A stretch of DNA of 64,000 nucleotides, taken from the NCBI GenBank assembly GCA_037903475.1, contig JBAJFG010000460.1, positions 558,001 to 622,000 of the forward strand, given 5' to 3'. Below, piece by piece: positions 13,188 through 24,000 of the stretch. Positions within the stretch are counted from its first letter, which is position 1; each line of letters opens with the position of its first letter. The position numbers and the translations under genes were made by a program. The stretch comes from Ancylostoma caninum. Taxonomy: Eukaryota; Nematoda; Chromadorea; Rhabditida; Ancylostomatidae. The notes under the pieces were generated by a model, which was given only the letters and a program-made list of their open reading frames with translations, did not search any database and was not told the DNA's origin.

Positions 13188-14582
13188 ATGTGGTTCGAAG
13201 AACGTAGTTGGTCAAACCTGAGGATGTCAGAGCTTGTCGAAGAATGGAGAGACCTCTGGTCGTTCAAGGTTGGTGAGAAATCATTCTTCTCCAGAGGATT
13301 GCGTACGTGGTCGTGCATTTATGTTCCTCTACAGTTCCGGTATTTATCGACATTTTAAGCGTTTTACATCTTTAGGTCGATTTCATGGTTGCTGCTATTT
13401 CGTATGTATTTGCTACCGCTAACTTTCTCAACTTGCCGAAACTTATTTTGGAAAATGGAGGATGTAGGTTCTAGAATTTTGTTCAGTCTAGTTTAGTTCA
13501 TATAAGTTTGGTTTCAGTAGCATTTGTTGCTGCTTATGGTGCCGCGTTGCTAGTCCTCGTGCTTCCTACCATTGTTCTTGAACTTGCAGTCGGCCAGCTG
13601 ACTGGTAGAGCACCTGTGCAGGCGTTTTACCATCTGTCGCCTGTTTTCAAAGGTTATTAATTCTTTTTTCTATTCCTTTCCTCTATTTTTTCTTCTCTTT
13701 TTTTGCAACTTCTTTGTTTCTTTGGCAACGCCTATCCAATAATTTCCTTGAACTTTTTTTTTCTCTGCGCAGAGGTTAAACATTTTCCCCTGATCGAGTA
13801 TACAAACTCGCTTTCGTTCTAGGTATCGGAATCTCTCAGGTATTGTTTACCCTGCTCGTGTTAGCTACAATGACGCGATTTGTTGGATGGCTTATTCTAT
13901 TTGTCTTTCATTTATTTTGGACCATCCAAGCTGATCGACCAGGTTTTTTTGAACATCCCTTTGCCGGCAAATGTTTGTCCTCTTTTCCAATTTTTCGCTC
14001 CCATTTCAGGCTTACCATGGCTTAACTGCAAATACTTCCCAGAATTATTGTCAGCTCCATGTAGAGACGCAGGATCGATGGCAAACTTTACGCTGGCTGC
14101 TCATACCAAACTTAGTACCGTGCAGACGGAAAGTTCATTGGTGCAGTTCATGAGGTGATTCATTTATGTTTCTTCGTTATTCTTTTTTTTTCGACAATGA
14201 GACCGTTGACTAATTGTGCATACTGCCTACCTGTTTCGTTTGCTTTTCTTGTCTGCAATGCTCGCTTAGTTTTTCGCAAACCACACACTATCCTGCATTT
14301 TTCCCATTTTTCCGCGTGAAACGGACCATAAACTTGGAAAGATCAAAGTGTGGCCCTATACACATTACCAGTGCTTGCGATACTATGTATGTGCGTGGAA
14401 TTTAATGGAGATGTTGTTTTGATTGATCATTGTGTTTACCCATGTATATTTCTACAAACAGAAACACAATACCTCAAGTGTCCAGCTGGTTAAGCACGGT
14501 TAGACTGTGATTAGGACTAACAACGCATGATTGACTGACGTTAACACAGCGTGCTCCAACATCCACGATCTAGTGTGATGTA

Positions 14583-14635
<53 letters not shown>

Positions 14636-17600
14636 TCTTCCTCTCCCTCTGTCTACGTGTTGTTCAACGTTTCATTGGTGCTCAGTAAAAAAAAAATCAC
14701 ATTATGAGCTCCCAATGGTTTAACAATTGTTTACGTAACTTAAGCTAAGCGACAGTGTCCTAAATTTCAAAGCTTTCGGAAGATGCATTGTTATATTTTA
14801 CTTGAAATTGTCTTGCAAGTTCCCCATTTTTTGCGACTCCCGTGAATATTGGAGCCGCCGTTCTCTTTACAAATCTGAGTTCTCTGGTCTGGATTTGAAT
14901 GAAATTTGCATGGAGATATTTTATTGGTGAGAAATTGCAGCTTCTTTGTAAACATCTTTTCAACCCCATCCCTGCCTTCAGTTCACATATGTCTAAATCC
15001 TTCCTATGGTGTTACCTTCGTGTGATTAGATCAATTTGTTCTAATTATGCGTATAATGTGACTGTCTTCCAGTTCGCTGGAGAGGCCTTCTTCATCCATT
15101 GCTGATTTTGGAGACTTTCAATACTATATTCTTGCTGCTCAAGGTCTAGTATGGATCATAGTCTTCTGCGGGATTTGCTTTGGAGTGCGATGGCTTGGAA
15201 AGGTTTGCTTTTTGTTTATCTCTTCTACTTTTTTCTTTTCGTAATTCCCACTGACCGGAAATATTGAGTATTGGAGACATAAATATTACCTGTTATTCTC
15301 TGTTTTCTTAAATTCTTTAGTTTCCTTGCGTTTTCCTAATTTTTTTGGAGATTAAACCTTAAGTTTTATAGATAGACCTTAAGTTTTATAGATAGTCAAT
15401 GTTATCTACAATTGTAGGTGATTCCGTTCTCGTTCATGGCAGCGTTCAGTATGTTGCTAGCCCTTCTCATCCGTGCTTGCACTATGGATGGGCTCATGTC
15501 AATCTTCAAAGTCTACTTCAATGCAACAGACTGGAATAGACTTGCTGATTTTCATGTGAGTTTCTAACTTTCACATTTGCTCTCCACTGTTGTTTCTTAT
15601 CATTACTTCATGATTTCAATCTCTCCTTATCTGTTACTAAGATTTGCTCATAATCACTAATCTAGATATGGAAAAAAGCATGCGAACAAGCAATTCTTGC
15701 TACTGGAATTGGATTCGGGGCGTTCATTACGATGGGTTCGTACAACCGAAGGTCTAACAATCTTGTTGGGTGAGCTTTTCTTTCCATCCATGTGCATCTA
15801 TTTTCAAGCTCAATTGAATATTGCAGCCCTGACTTGGCTTCCTTGTACACTAACAAAGTTGGTATGCTGAGACCAATGAATTGTTGAGAATCGTACATCT
15901 TTAACCACTTGTTATCCACTTTAATCGTACATCTTTGACCATTTACTATCCATCCTATCTCACATCTGGGAACGGGAAGAGTCTCCCATGTGATATTTTA
16001 AGACCACGAAACGATCGCCGTAGTTACTTGCGTGAATCTTCAAATTCAAGTTCGAAAGTGCTTACGTTTTTATCTAAAAAAAAAGACATTTCGAGTTTTC
16101 AAGAAATAAAGAAGAAATAAGGAAAGGAAAATGCGGATGGCTCGGGATCGCGCTCTCAGTCGAGTAGATAGGATGCTGTGTCTTAGATCACCTCCAGAGG
16201 TGAAGTATCCCGACAGGGAGACTCCGCCCATCATCACTCTAAATCCCAATCCAGGGAATATCGTCATTCTGGGAGGGCAGCGAAATGATAATGCCTCCAA
16301 CTTACCGTTGAATTTTGAATAATCGTGAACATCGCTACTTAACAGTGTGGAGCCTGCACAAGTATAGTTACCTCTGAAAAGAATCACGTCTGTGATAGTG
16401 AAAAGCAAAAGTAACATTCAGTCATATGCTTATCACGGTCGGCAAAAGCACCTTCCACAAGAAATACGGTCTTAACGGTAAGAGTTGCTCTTGTAGGCGG
16501 TGTACTGCTTTTTGCCGGAGAAGTCCTCCTTAGTCATGCCATTCTCGTAAAAGTAGAAAGACTTTCTGCTACATTGATTTTAATTGCCTCGCCATCACTC
16601 TTACGAAAGTGATATCGCGATGCTGAAACGACTGCGAGACTCTGCTCTCTCCTGCTTCTTGAGTATCGCGAGTTATAAGATAGAAGAGTTTTCTAATAAC
16701 ATTCCGTAGCAACTAATATAAATACCTAGAAATATGACCGGATCTGTGCAGTAGACGATAGGATGCATTGGTAGAGGGTGAAGGTGCGGGTGAGCTAGAT
16801 CTGCGACGGAGTATAAGCAAGGGCTAGATCTGCGACGGAGTATAAGCAAGGTTCACGGGTCCCTACAATATTATGGTTCTGCTATTGTTCTATGCTCCAA
16901 ATCAACGTATATTTCAACGGTTTCCTTTGCAGCGACTCAATACTCATCATTCTTGGTCATGCCCTGTTGACACTGATGCAAGTTGTTACCGTAATTGGGC
17001 TAGTCGGATTTGTGGTGTCAAAGACGGGTTTACAGCCAGCTGATGTCATGGACACAGGTACGCAATGCTAACCGAAAGTACGAAAATGATTCTTATTGAA
17101 CTGATTACAGGAGAAGAACAAATGTGGCATGTTCTGGCTTACTTCTCTTATCTTCCTAATGTCAAGCTGTGGAGTGGACTTCTGTTATTCGCGTCTATTT
17201 TCATATTATTGAATATTTTCGTGAGTTTTTTTGGATTTCCTGAATATTCGAGAGCTGTCTGCAGCTGGCTAACAATTCTAAATGGTCTTTTATTACAGTA
17301 CCTCCTCTCGTTATCTGTGTTGGCAACTCTGGAAGACGCATTGGGCGATCGGTGGTCCCGTTGCTTCCCTCGCTTCATTCTTGCGCTGTTTGTCTGCAGT
17401 CTCACCTTTGCAATATCCCTATATTTTGCTACGCAAGTGAGTTGACCTAGCGGTGTTGCCAGCGGTTTTATGTTTTACTTCGTACCTCTTTCTTCGTTTT
17501 CAGGCCGGAAAACATGCTTATGAGCTAGTGACAGGATTTCTCAAATATGTGACGATTTTTGTTATTCTTACCTTCGAGCTCTTCGCCACAGCATGGTTCT

Positions 17601-18569
17601 ACTGTGAGTACCTGATACCTTTTGTATCATGGGGGGAGGGATATTAGATGGTTAAATTGTCTTAAGGGATGGGCGGCAGGTACGCCAGGAAAATGGGTGG
17701 CTTATTCTTTGGTGAACAGCCCATAAATATCGTTTTACATTTGTTTTACGAATAGCACTCGGCTGTGATATGTTTCTTCAAGTCTTTAAAAATGTTAATC
17801 CCAACTATTGTTTTACAAAAATATTCAAAGTATGCATACCAGGTTATCATTCAAATGTTCTCCTCGAAAATCTCTTTGTTTTTTTTAATAATTGCCAATA
17901 CTGCACTGCATCAGTACTGATGTTGCTTAATACAATATTCCTACCTTTTCTAAAGATAATGATTGTAAATCTTAATTACAGGTGCTCACCGACTTGGTAT
18001 GGATCTACATGTAATGCTAAGGCAGGCGTGCTGTTGGTGTCTCGGACATTTTATTTTATATTTCACTTATCTATTACCAATAATCCCTGCGGTAAGTTGG
18101 TTATGAGTACAAGTTTTGTGTAAAACTGGTTATGATTTAGGGTCCGAGGACAATTTCCTAAGCGCATTTCTGTTTTTCAGGGAGTGGCTGTGCTGAATCT
18201 TCATGGTTACGACTATTCCACATTCTCACCGGCCATCCACGCATGGCCATGGTCTGAATGGGTCGGAGCAGCGGTCGCACTTGTACCACTCCTGCCAATA
18301 CCTCTGTTCCTCATATTCACAATCCTGGGAGCGTGCTGTTGTCGCGGGAAGCAAGGCTACACCCGGGGCCAGGTAAGCATACACGTGGACCTTACTGCAA
18401 GTGTATTTAACCGAAACTCATCGTTCAGCGGTTACGATCGGTGTTCGCTTCTCGGTTGCGAAAGGATCACCGGGATAAGTCCGCGCCGCCTCCGCGGTAC
18501 ACCGGCACTGCTCCGGGTTACTTGTTGTTGCCGCAAGCACCGTTAGCAGAACCCGAAACGTACGCTTAG
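13188..18569 (+). CDS. SLC6-family Na+-coupled transporter (nematode SNF type), complete
   Basis: The product is predicted to move a small amine or amino-acid substrate across the plasma membrane with Na+ (and probably Cl-); the substrate is not deducible. Coding exons are 13188-13268, 13376-13463, 13518-13652, 13823-13942, 14010-14154, 15073-15202, 15418-15555, 15666-15769, 16933-17057, 17111-17220, 17299-17436, 17504-17603, 17982-18091, 18181-18372 and 18429-18569. They sum to 1857 nt (618 codons plus stop), the usual family length, with every junction in phase and GT-AG. Family marks are TM1-TM2 (NFLNLPKLILENGG, then ELAVGQLTGR), LPWLNC with a second Cys and an NFT glycosylation site in the large extracellular loop, and the TM6 unwinding motif GFGAFITMGSYN. 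About 12 hydrophobic segments are present. TM1 is divergent: the usual W-R-F-P reads L-N-L-P. The C-terminal tail is basic and Pro-rich and ends in ETYA. Confidence 0.93.
14586..14632. repeat. (CT)n microsatellite
   Basis: About 23 uninterrupted CT units lie inside intron 5 of the SLC6 gene (14155-15072). Confidence 0.97.
15356..15395. repeat. Tandem duplication, 20 bp x 2
   Basis: ACCTTAAGTTTTATAGATAG occurs twice, perfectly, in the intron just before the exon at 15418. Confidence 0.95.
15770..16932 (+). other. Large intron of the SLC6 gene
   Basis: At about 1.16 kb this is the longest intron of the gene. It contains an imperfect ~36 bp direct repeat (AATCGTACATCTTT, around 15889-15960) and the 29 bp tandem duplication at 16794. 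An open frame at 16131-16322 has no family features. I see no nested gene. Confidence 0.6.
16794..16851. repeat. Tandem duplication, 29 bp x 2
   Basis: Two identical 29 bp units start GCTAGATCTGCGACGG and end GCAAGG. They are adjacent without a spacer and lie within an SLC6 intron. Perfect identity implies a recent slip. Confidence 0.95.
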
Positions 18570-19058
18570 CCGTTGGAGCGATCTGTGAATATTGTGACTA
18601 TAGATGCGATACTCATTCTTAGTCAGGTTAGTTTTTCCTCGCTAATTTCTGTCTCTGTCTTGCTGGAATGTAGTTGCGTTTTGACCGAATCTAAACGTTT
18701 TCGGAGATGTTCTGCTTTGGAAATTTTGGTTTGCTAATGATTTGACCAGTTGTATATGACGAAGTGCGTATTGCTGGGACCAAAACTTGACCCATTGTAG
18801 AGCGAAGTCTACAAGACCCTTTTTCTGAACAATGAATCACGTTGGCTTTTTATTGCCCGTTACCACTAGTTCTTCCCACAATTTCAATTAAGACCGCCTC
18901 CCATGCCACTACTCTCTTCCATCAAAAACTCTCTTTACTTTTTTTTCTCCACACATCCCCCCTCAATGCCCGACCCGGTCATTCCTTATCGAGATCTCAA
19001 AGGCCGAAAAAGAGGTCTTAAAAACCATGATGTGCATATATTTCGATGAGATTGATCA
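18570..19058. other. 3' flank of the SLC6 gene
   Basis: Non-coding sequence between the transporter stop codon and the Helitron. No canonical AATAAA was found directly after the stop. Confidence 0.5.
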
Positions 19059-19071
19059 TCTGTATATATAA

Positions 19072-19073
<2 letters not shown>

Positions 19074-19152
<79 letters not shown>
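19074..19152. repeat. (TG)n microsatellite inside the Helitron
   Basis: About 39 TG units lie directly after the Helitron 5' terminus. They produce a poly-Thr-His open frame on the minus strand that should not be read as a gene. Confidence 0.97.
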
Positions 19153-19155
<3 letters not shown>

Positions 19156-19257
19156 AGAAATCGCGGAGGATGAAGCGATCGGGACCAAATTTTGTAGGTA
19201 GACTCTCCACTGGCCGGCGGAGGTTATAGGCTACTTTGCACCTGGGATTATCGATTG

Positions 19258-19960
19258 GTTTATCGATTATATCGATTTTATTGATTTTTTCGCTCTTCTT
19301 GACCAGGGACTAGCGAGAACATGCCTACTGGGGTACTTCAATGCGCTGAACACGAAAATGACAACCATTTCGCGCCAATTTATCGATTTATTGATTTTAT
19401 TGATTTTTCGCTCTTCTTGACCAGGGACTAGCGAAAACATGCCTACTGGGGTACCTCAATGCACTGAACACGAATATGGCCACTATTTTTGCCAATTTAT
19501 CGATTTATTGATTTTATTGATTTTTCGCTATTCTTGATCATGGGGTGGTAAAGACATGTACACTGGGTTACCTCAATGCGCTGAACACGAATACGACAAC
19601 CATTTTACGCGAAATATTGATTTATTGATTTTGTTGATTTTTCGCTATTCTTGATCATGGGGTGGTAAGAACATGTCTACTGGGGTTTCTCAATACGCTG
19701 AATAAGAATGACAACCATTTTGCACGAAATATTGATTTATTGATTTTATCGATTTTTCCCCATTTTCGCTCGGGACGGACAAAGACATGTCTTCTTGAGT
19801 TTCTCAATACGCTGAATAGGAATATGAGGAACATTTTGGATGAAATGTCGGTTTTTCGATTTTGTTGATTTTTGGCTCCAATGGAGCGGTGAAGACATCT
19901 CTCCTGGGGTTCCTCAATATGCTGAGTATGAATATGGCAACCACTTTGTACGAGTACGTC
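19258..19960. repeat. Tandem array inside the Helitron, period about 118 bp
   Basis: About six diverged units share TTTATTGATTTTATTGATTT, then CGCTCTTCTTGACCAGGG (or a variant), then ACATGxCTACTGGGGT, then TCAATxCGCTGAA. Unit starts lie near 19258, 19379, 19497, 19616, 19732 and 19847. The units drift from left to right, and the last two lack the CTTGACCA word. Confidence 0.85.
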
Positions 19961-20986
19961 GATTCAATGTCATCGAAATAGCTTTGCTAACTTTTCGCCC
20001 ACAAGTCGATGGGAAACGTCACCTGGACTTCGCTAGCATGCTAGTCACCAAAATTATGGAGATTTTAATGAATTTGTCGATGATAGTAATTGGCCTCAGC
20101 AGTATGATGTAGCCAAGGTAATAAAACACCCGAGCGAAGCCGGGTAGGGCAGCTAGTTGTATGTATATGTGCTGATCGGGGCTGTAAATTTAGGATTACA
20201 GCTGAATTTCACAGGCCATTTTTCCCGCTGGTGCTACATTTTAAGCTGATGGAAAGGATAACACAGAACAAATAGTTACACTATAGTATGTACAGTTAAT
20301 AACAGTAATCATCTGTAAATAATGATAATCGTAGTATTCTATGCTTATAGTTTGATCTATTTCTTTCCCGAATCGTAATTTTTTTATTTATTCTAAAGTG
20401 AAACGGTTGGAAACCCGGAGGGCAGTATTATTGGATTTCTGTGGCCGCCTGCCGAGATTCTGTCACAGTAATGAAACACGCAGAAAAAAATGCACGATTA
20501 TGCATTGATTTGACTGAGTGGAAACTGAGAGTTGGTTTGGGAGAGTAGCTGGTAGGACCTCCAATGAAGAAATTTTTTAGAGCGAGATGCTGCGGAAATC
20601 ATATATCGTAGTGGCTGTAATTTACAGTCGGGCGCGACCTAGATTTGAACGCCGAGCTTAATTTGCAGTTCAAGGGAATTGCTGTTTCTCGAGGTTGCAA
20701 TAATATTAAAAATTGTTTGTGGCTCGGTAATGGGACTGCCTGAAGAAGAGTAGTGAATGAGTAGAACAATCTTGTTACTGTTCTTTCTTGCTATAACACG
20801 TATTTTTGATAGAATTTTTTAAAATCTATCAACTGGTTTTCACGGTATTCATGTTTTATGTGGGGTTTATTTTTAGGTTTTAATTTTTTTGTTTGTTAAA
20901 GTCTCATTAATTATAATCGTTCTCAAAAATAACGGCTACATGTCATGAAATTTCGGAAGATCATAAATTCATTAATTCTGGGCTGG

Positions 20987-21033
20987 GACTCATGAAACGT
21001 GTTAAGCACATAGAGCTTAGCGTTTCATGAGTC
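20987..21033. repeat. Near-perfect hairpin
   Basis: GACTCATGAAACG (20987-20999) pairs perfectly with CGTTTCATGAGTC (21021-21033). Inside this, TTAAGC pairs largely with GCTTAG, leaving a short loop. There is no promoter or processing context to say whether it is transcribed. Confidence 0.8.
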
Positions 21034-24000
21034 ACGATGCTTAGCGATTGGTTATCCTGTAGACTACATAATGTGAGGACATGCAGGACGTGAAATTTGG
21101 TTTCCTAATCTGGTTCTATAGTGCTTTCATCAATCCAAGCCCAGGAGTGAAATAGACAAAGCTTCGATCATTCTTAAGCCCAAGCTCTACACTATCTAAA
21201 TTCTAAAAAACACTGTCATTTTTTTGCTTTCTTATGGTTTTTGCGGGCAAAATTGCGCATTGAGACGAAAAAAGTTTCATGCGCACATGTTTTAGAGACT
21301 CTTTCTGTGCTCTAACAGGACATAAGATGTATAAGATGTAAACTATGCTTTTGGCTGGGGCGTCGTTTTATGAGTACAGGTGACCGTAGTGTCGATCAGA
21401 AACACTTTCCAGGAAGATACGAGCTTTGAACTTTGGCTAGGTCATGATCGTGAAATACCTCAGAAGTCTCAGAAACAAGAGCACAGTCCAGGGAGCGTGC
21501 CGAGAATTTTAAAATAGTCTATAAGAATTTCAGCAGTCGGGTTGGATGCAGCTAAATCAGTGATCGCCGTGCGTCCTTCGCAACTGAATTTGAGGAAAAG
21601 CAGGCGGAGTGAAAGCATTGCCGGTCTCCTAATCCCTCTAATAAGCATTGCAACGAAATTCACCTGGTGTTGGATATCTCTAGGAAACAAGTTTGGTACC
21701 AGCTGTTTCGACGTTGTAGTATATCTACATGGCTGTATCCAACTGTCGCATCCGTTGTTACATGGTAAACCCGTTTCCCCCGAAGTCATAATGACCATAC
21801 ATGGTTTTTGAGATGGTTTTGCAAAAATGGATATGGTCTTTGAGATGGATATACACCGTTAATGCGCTACCAACTGAGCTTCATAGGTTTTCGAAGCACT
21901 CTTCTTTTTATTTTCATCCGCACAGTTCGGACGTACATATACGAAACCGGCACAACTAATTATCTGGGCTGTTTGTGAAGCACTTTTTGGCGTATGAACC
22001 CAGTTTCGATTTATATGCTTCTTCTGTGACGCTTTGGTGTGCCGCTAATTGTATGCTTTTTCAGTAGAACATACCGGTATTTCGAAGAGGGAGTGGAGAA
22101 GCCGCGCGTGAAGCCGCCGCTTTCGCCCATCATCTCTGTCCGAGTCATCGTTTTTTCGTCGTCGTTTTGTTTCCGAAAAGTGCATATCCTTTTATACGTA
22201 AAATTGCAGTCAGTTCAGACACCCACACACACCGCAGTCTTTGTTTTCATTCCTTACGGTTGCGCAAAAATCGAACAATAACCGAAATGCTGCCTCTTGC
22301 ACTGCTTCGATTTCATTCATCTTTCATTGTCGTTCTCACACCGTTCCGAATCGTTGTCGATAGGCGAGGTGTTCGTAGTTGCGTCGCGAGCACGTCTGAT
22401 ATCAGATTTATTATCATATATGATTTGTATTTGTGTTTGCTTTCAAAGTTGTACTTGTTATTAATTCCTTTCTTCTGGATTTCTCCAGTCCACTGCATAA
22501 TATGCTGAAATAGCCATGAATTATAATAAAAATTAATGTTTCTTGCCGATCTTGATGTTGTCTATGTGACTATGTGAGATGCGATTATCACTCCGCTGAC
22601 CGGTAATCGCTTTATCGCTCGGGATCGTCAGGTTTCCAAAAGTAGGTTGCGACAACGATCCAGATCTGTGGCGTCGTAGACTGTTTGGCGAGCATAGTTC
22701 GAGACCCTGGTAGCGGGATTTGTGGACGTTCCCGGGAAGGTTCTAAGCTTCGCAATCATCAATTTATCACCAGTGGACGAGTTTTTCTAGTGAGATGTGC
22801 TATATTTTGGTATCCTCTCCAGCATAATCGTTGCGACCACTCGCGCGATCGGACTGTGACCGTTTTACTGGACTCACCCAATTTAGAAGGGGGGGTCACA
22901 ACACTGTCGGGAAAGTTTGTGGGTGTCTCCATTTGTGCTCCCCACGAAGATTTCTCCATCACTGGATTGAAGTAGAAATAAGGGTCCAGTAGGAGAAACT
23001 AGTACGTTAATTGATAATCTAGCCGTTATTATTATTCTACAAACAACGTCGCGCACCGGTTATCGAACACTTGGTCGGACAGTGGGTGGAATACCGCTGT
23101 TCCCGGTCGTTTTCCAGAAATGACCACTCAGTTTTAGTCTGAGGTGACCAATAATGTCCTGAGATGCTGGGGGCTTCTTAGGAGCCGGGATTGGCTCTTT
23201 TTCCAGTATCCAAAGCAAAATGGCTTGACACTGCCCGTTTGGGTGGTACGTAAGTGTCCCTACAAATCGGGGACCATACCCGTCCTTATTAGGTCACAAT
23301 ATTAGCATTAGGGCATCCTCTACTTGTTAAGCAGATTCATCGCTTCCTACTATATATTGGTATACAAAAGAGCACTTGAGTAGTTTGGAGCTTTTACTGA
23401 AGAAAAAATCGTCGAACTATCCGAGGAGTTGAAAATTCACTGGACTGAGTGTTCGAGTTAGTCAATAATCCACAGATTTCGGCTATTCGAATGCTCGAGT
23501 ACTCGAAATAAATAGTCTGAGCAAAAATCTTGTCGTCTTACTTTATTGCTGTGCTCACTTAAGCGGTGCATCCTGGCTGGATGAAGGGGTACATTTCTCT
23601 GCTCGGATGGATCACTGAGGGTACCCATGGTAGGCGATTTAACGTACCCAAATTTACCCATTATCCGGCATCCACCAGCATGCTTATCCATGCGTGACGT
23701 TGTCCCATGGGTATGAGATTACAAACCCTTAAAAAGATGGAGATACACTCGTAGCGACTCCAGTTTTACCAAATTTTGGTGTCTATCAATAATCAGCATT
23801 CAAGAAATAGAGTATGGATCTTTCTTTAGGAAAACCTATACATTTCTTCACCTATATTTCCATTGCTTTCCACCATTCAGTACTCGACACTCTAATTCTC
23901 GTAGCAAGTTCACTATGATAGCCAACAGCTTCATATGAGGTCTTCACAACACAAAAGAACACAACTGAATGTGGTGTACGTTAAGCGTACACGTTCTGAA

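Larger units (their letters stand above)
19059..20156 (+). mobile_element. Non-autonomous Helitron, about 1.1 kb
   Basis: The 5' end reads A|TCTGTATATATAAAAGTGTG (TC at 19059-19060). The 3' end has the hairpin ACCCG-AGCGAAGC-CGGGT (20128-20145), followed 11 nt later by CTAG (20153-20156) and a host T. Starting with TC after A and ending with a subterminal hairpin plus CTAG before T is the Helitron signature, and these elements make no target duplication. No Rep/helicase coding sequence is present. The body is a (TG)n tract and a tandem array. Confidence 0.85.

Noticed and set aside
16131..16322. Open frame within an SLC6 intron
   Set aside because: The minus-strand frame over the same bases is equally open, there is no family match, and it is more likely intronic noise or a repeat.
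18986..19210. Minus-strand frame with a long Thr-His run
   Set aside because: Translation of the (TG)n tract of the Helitron.
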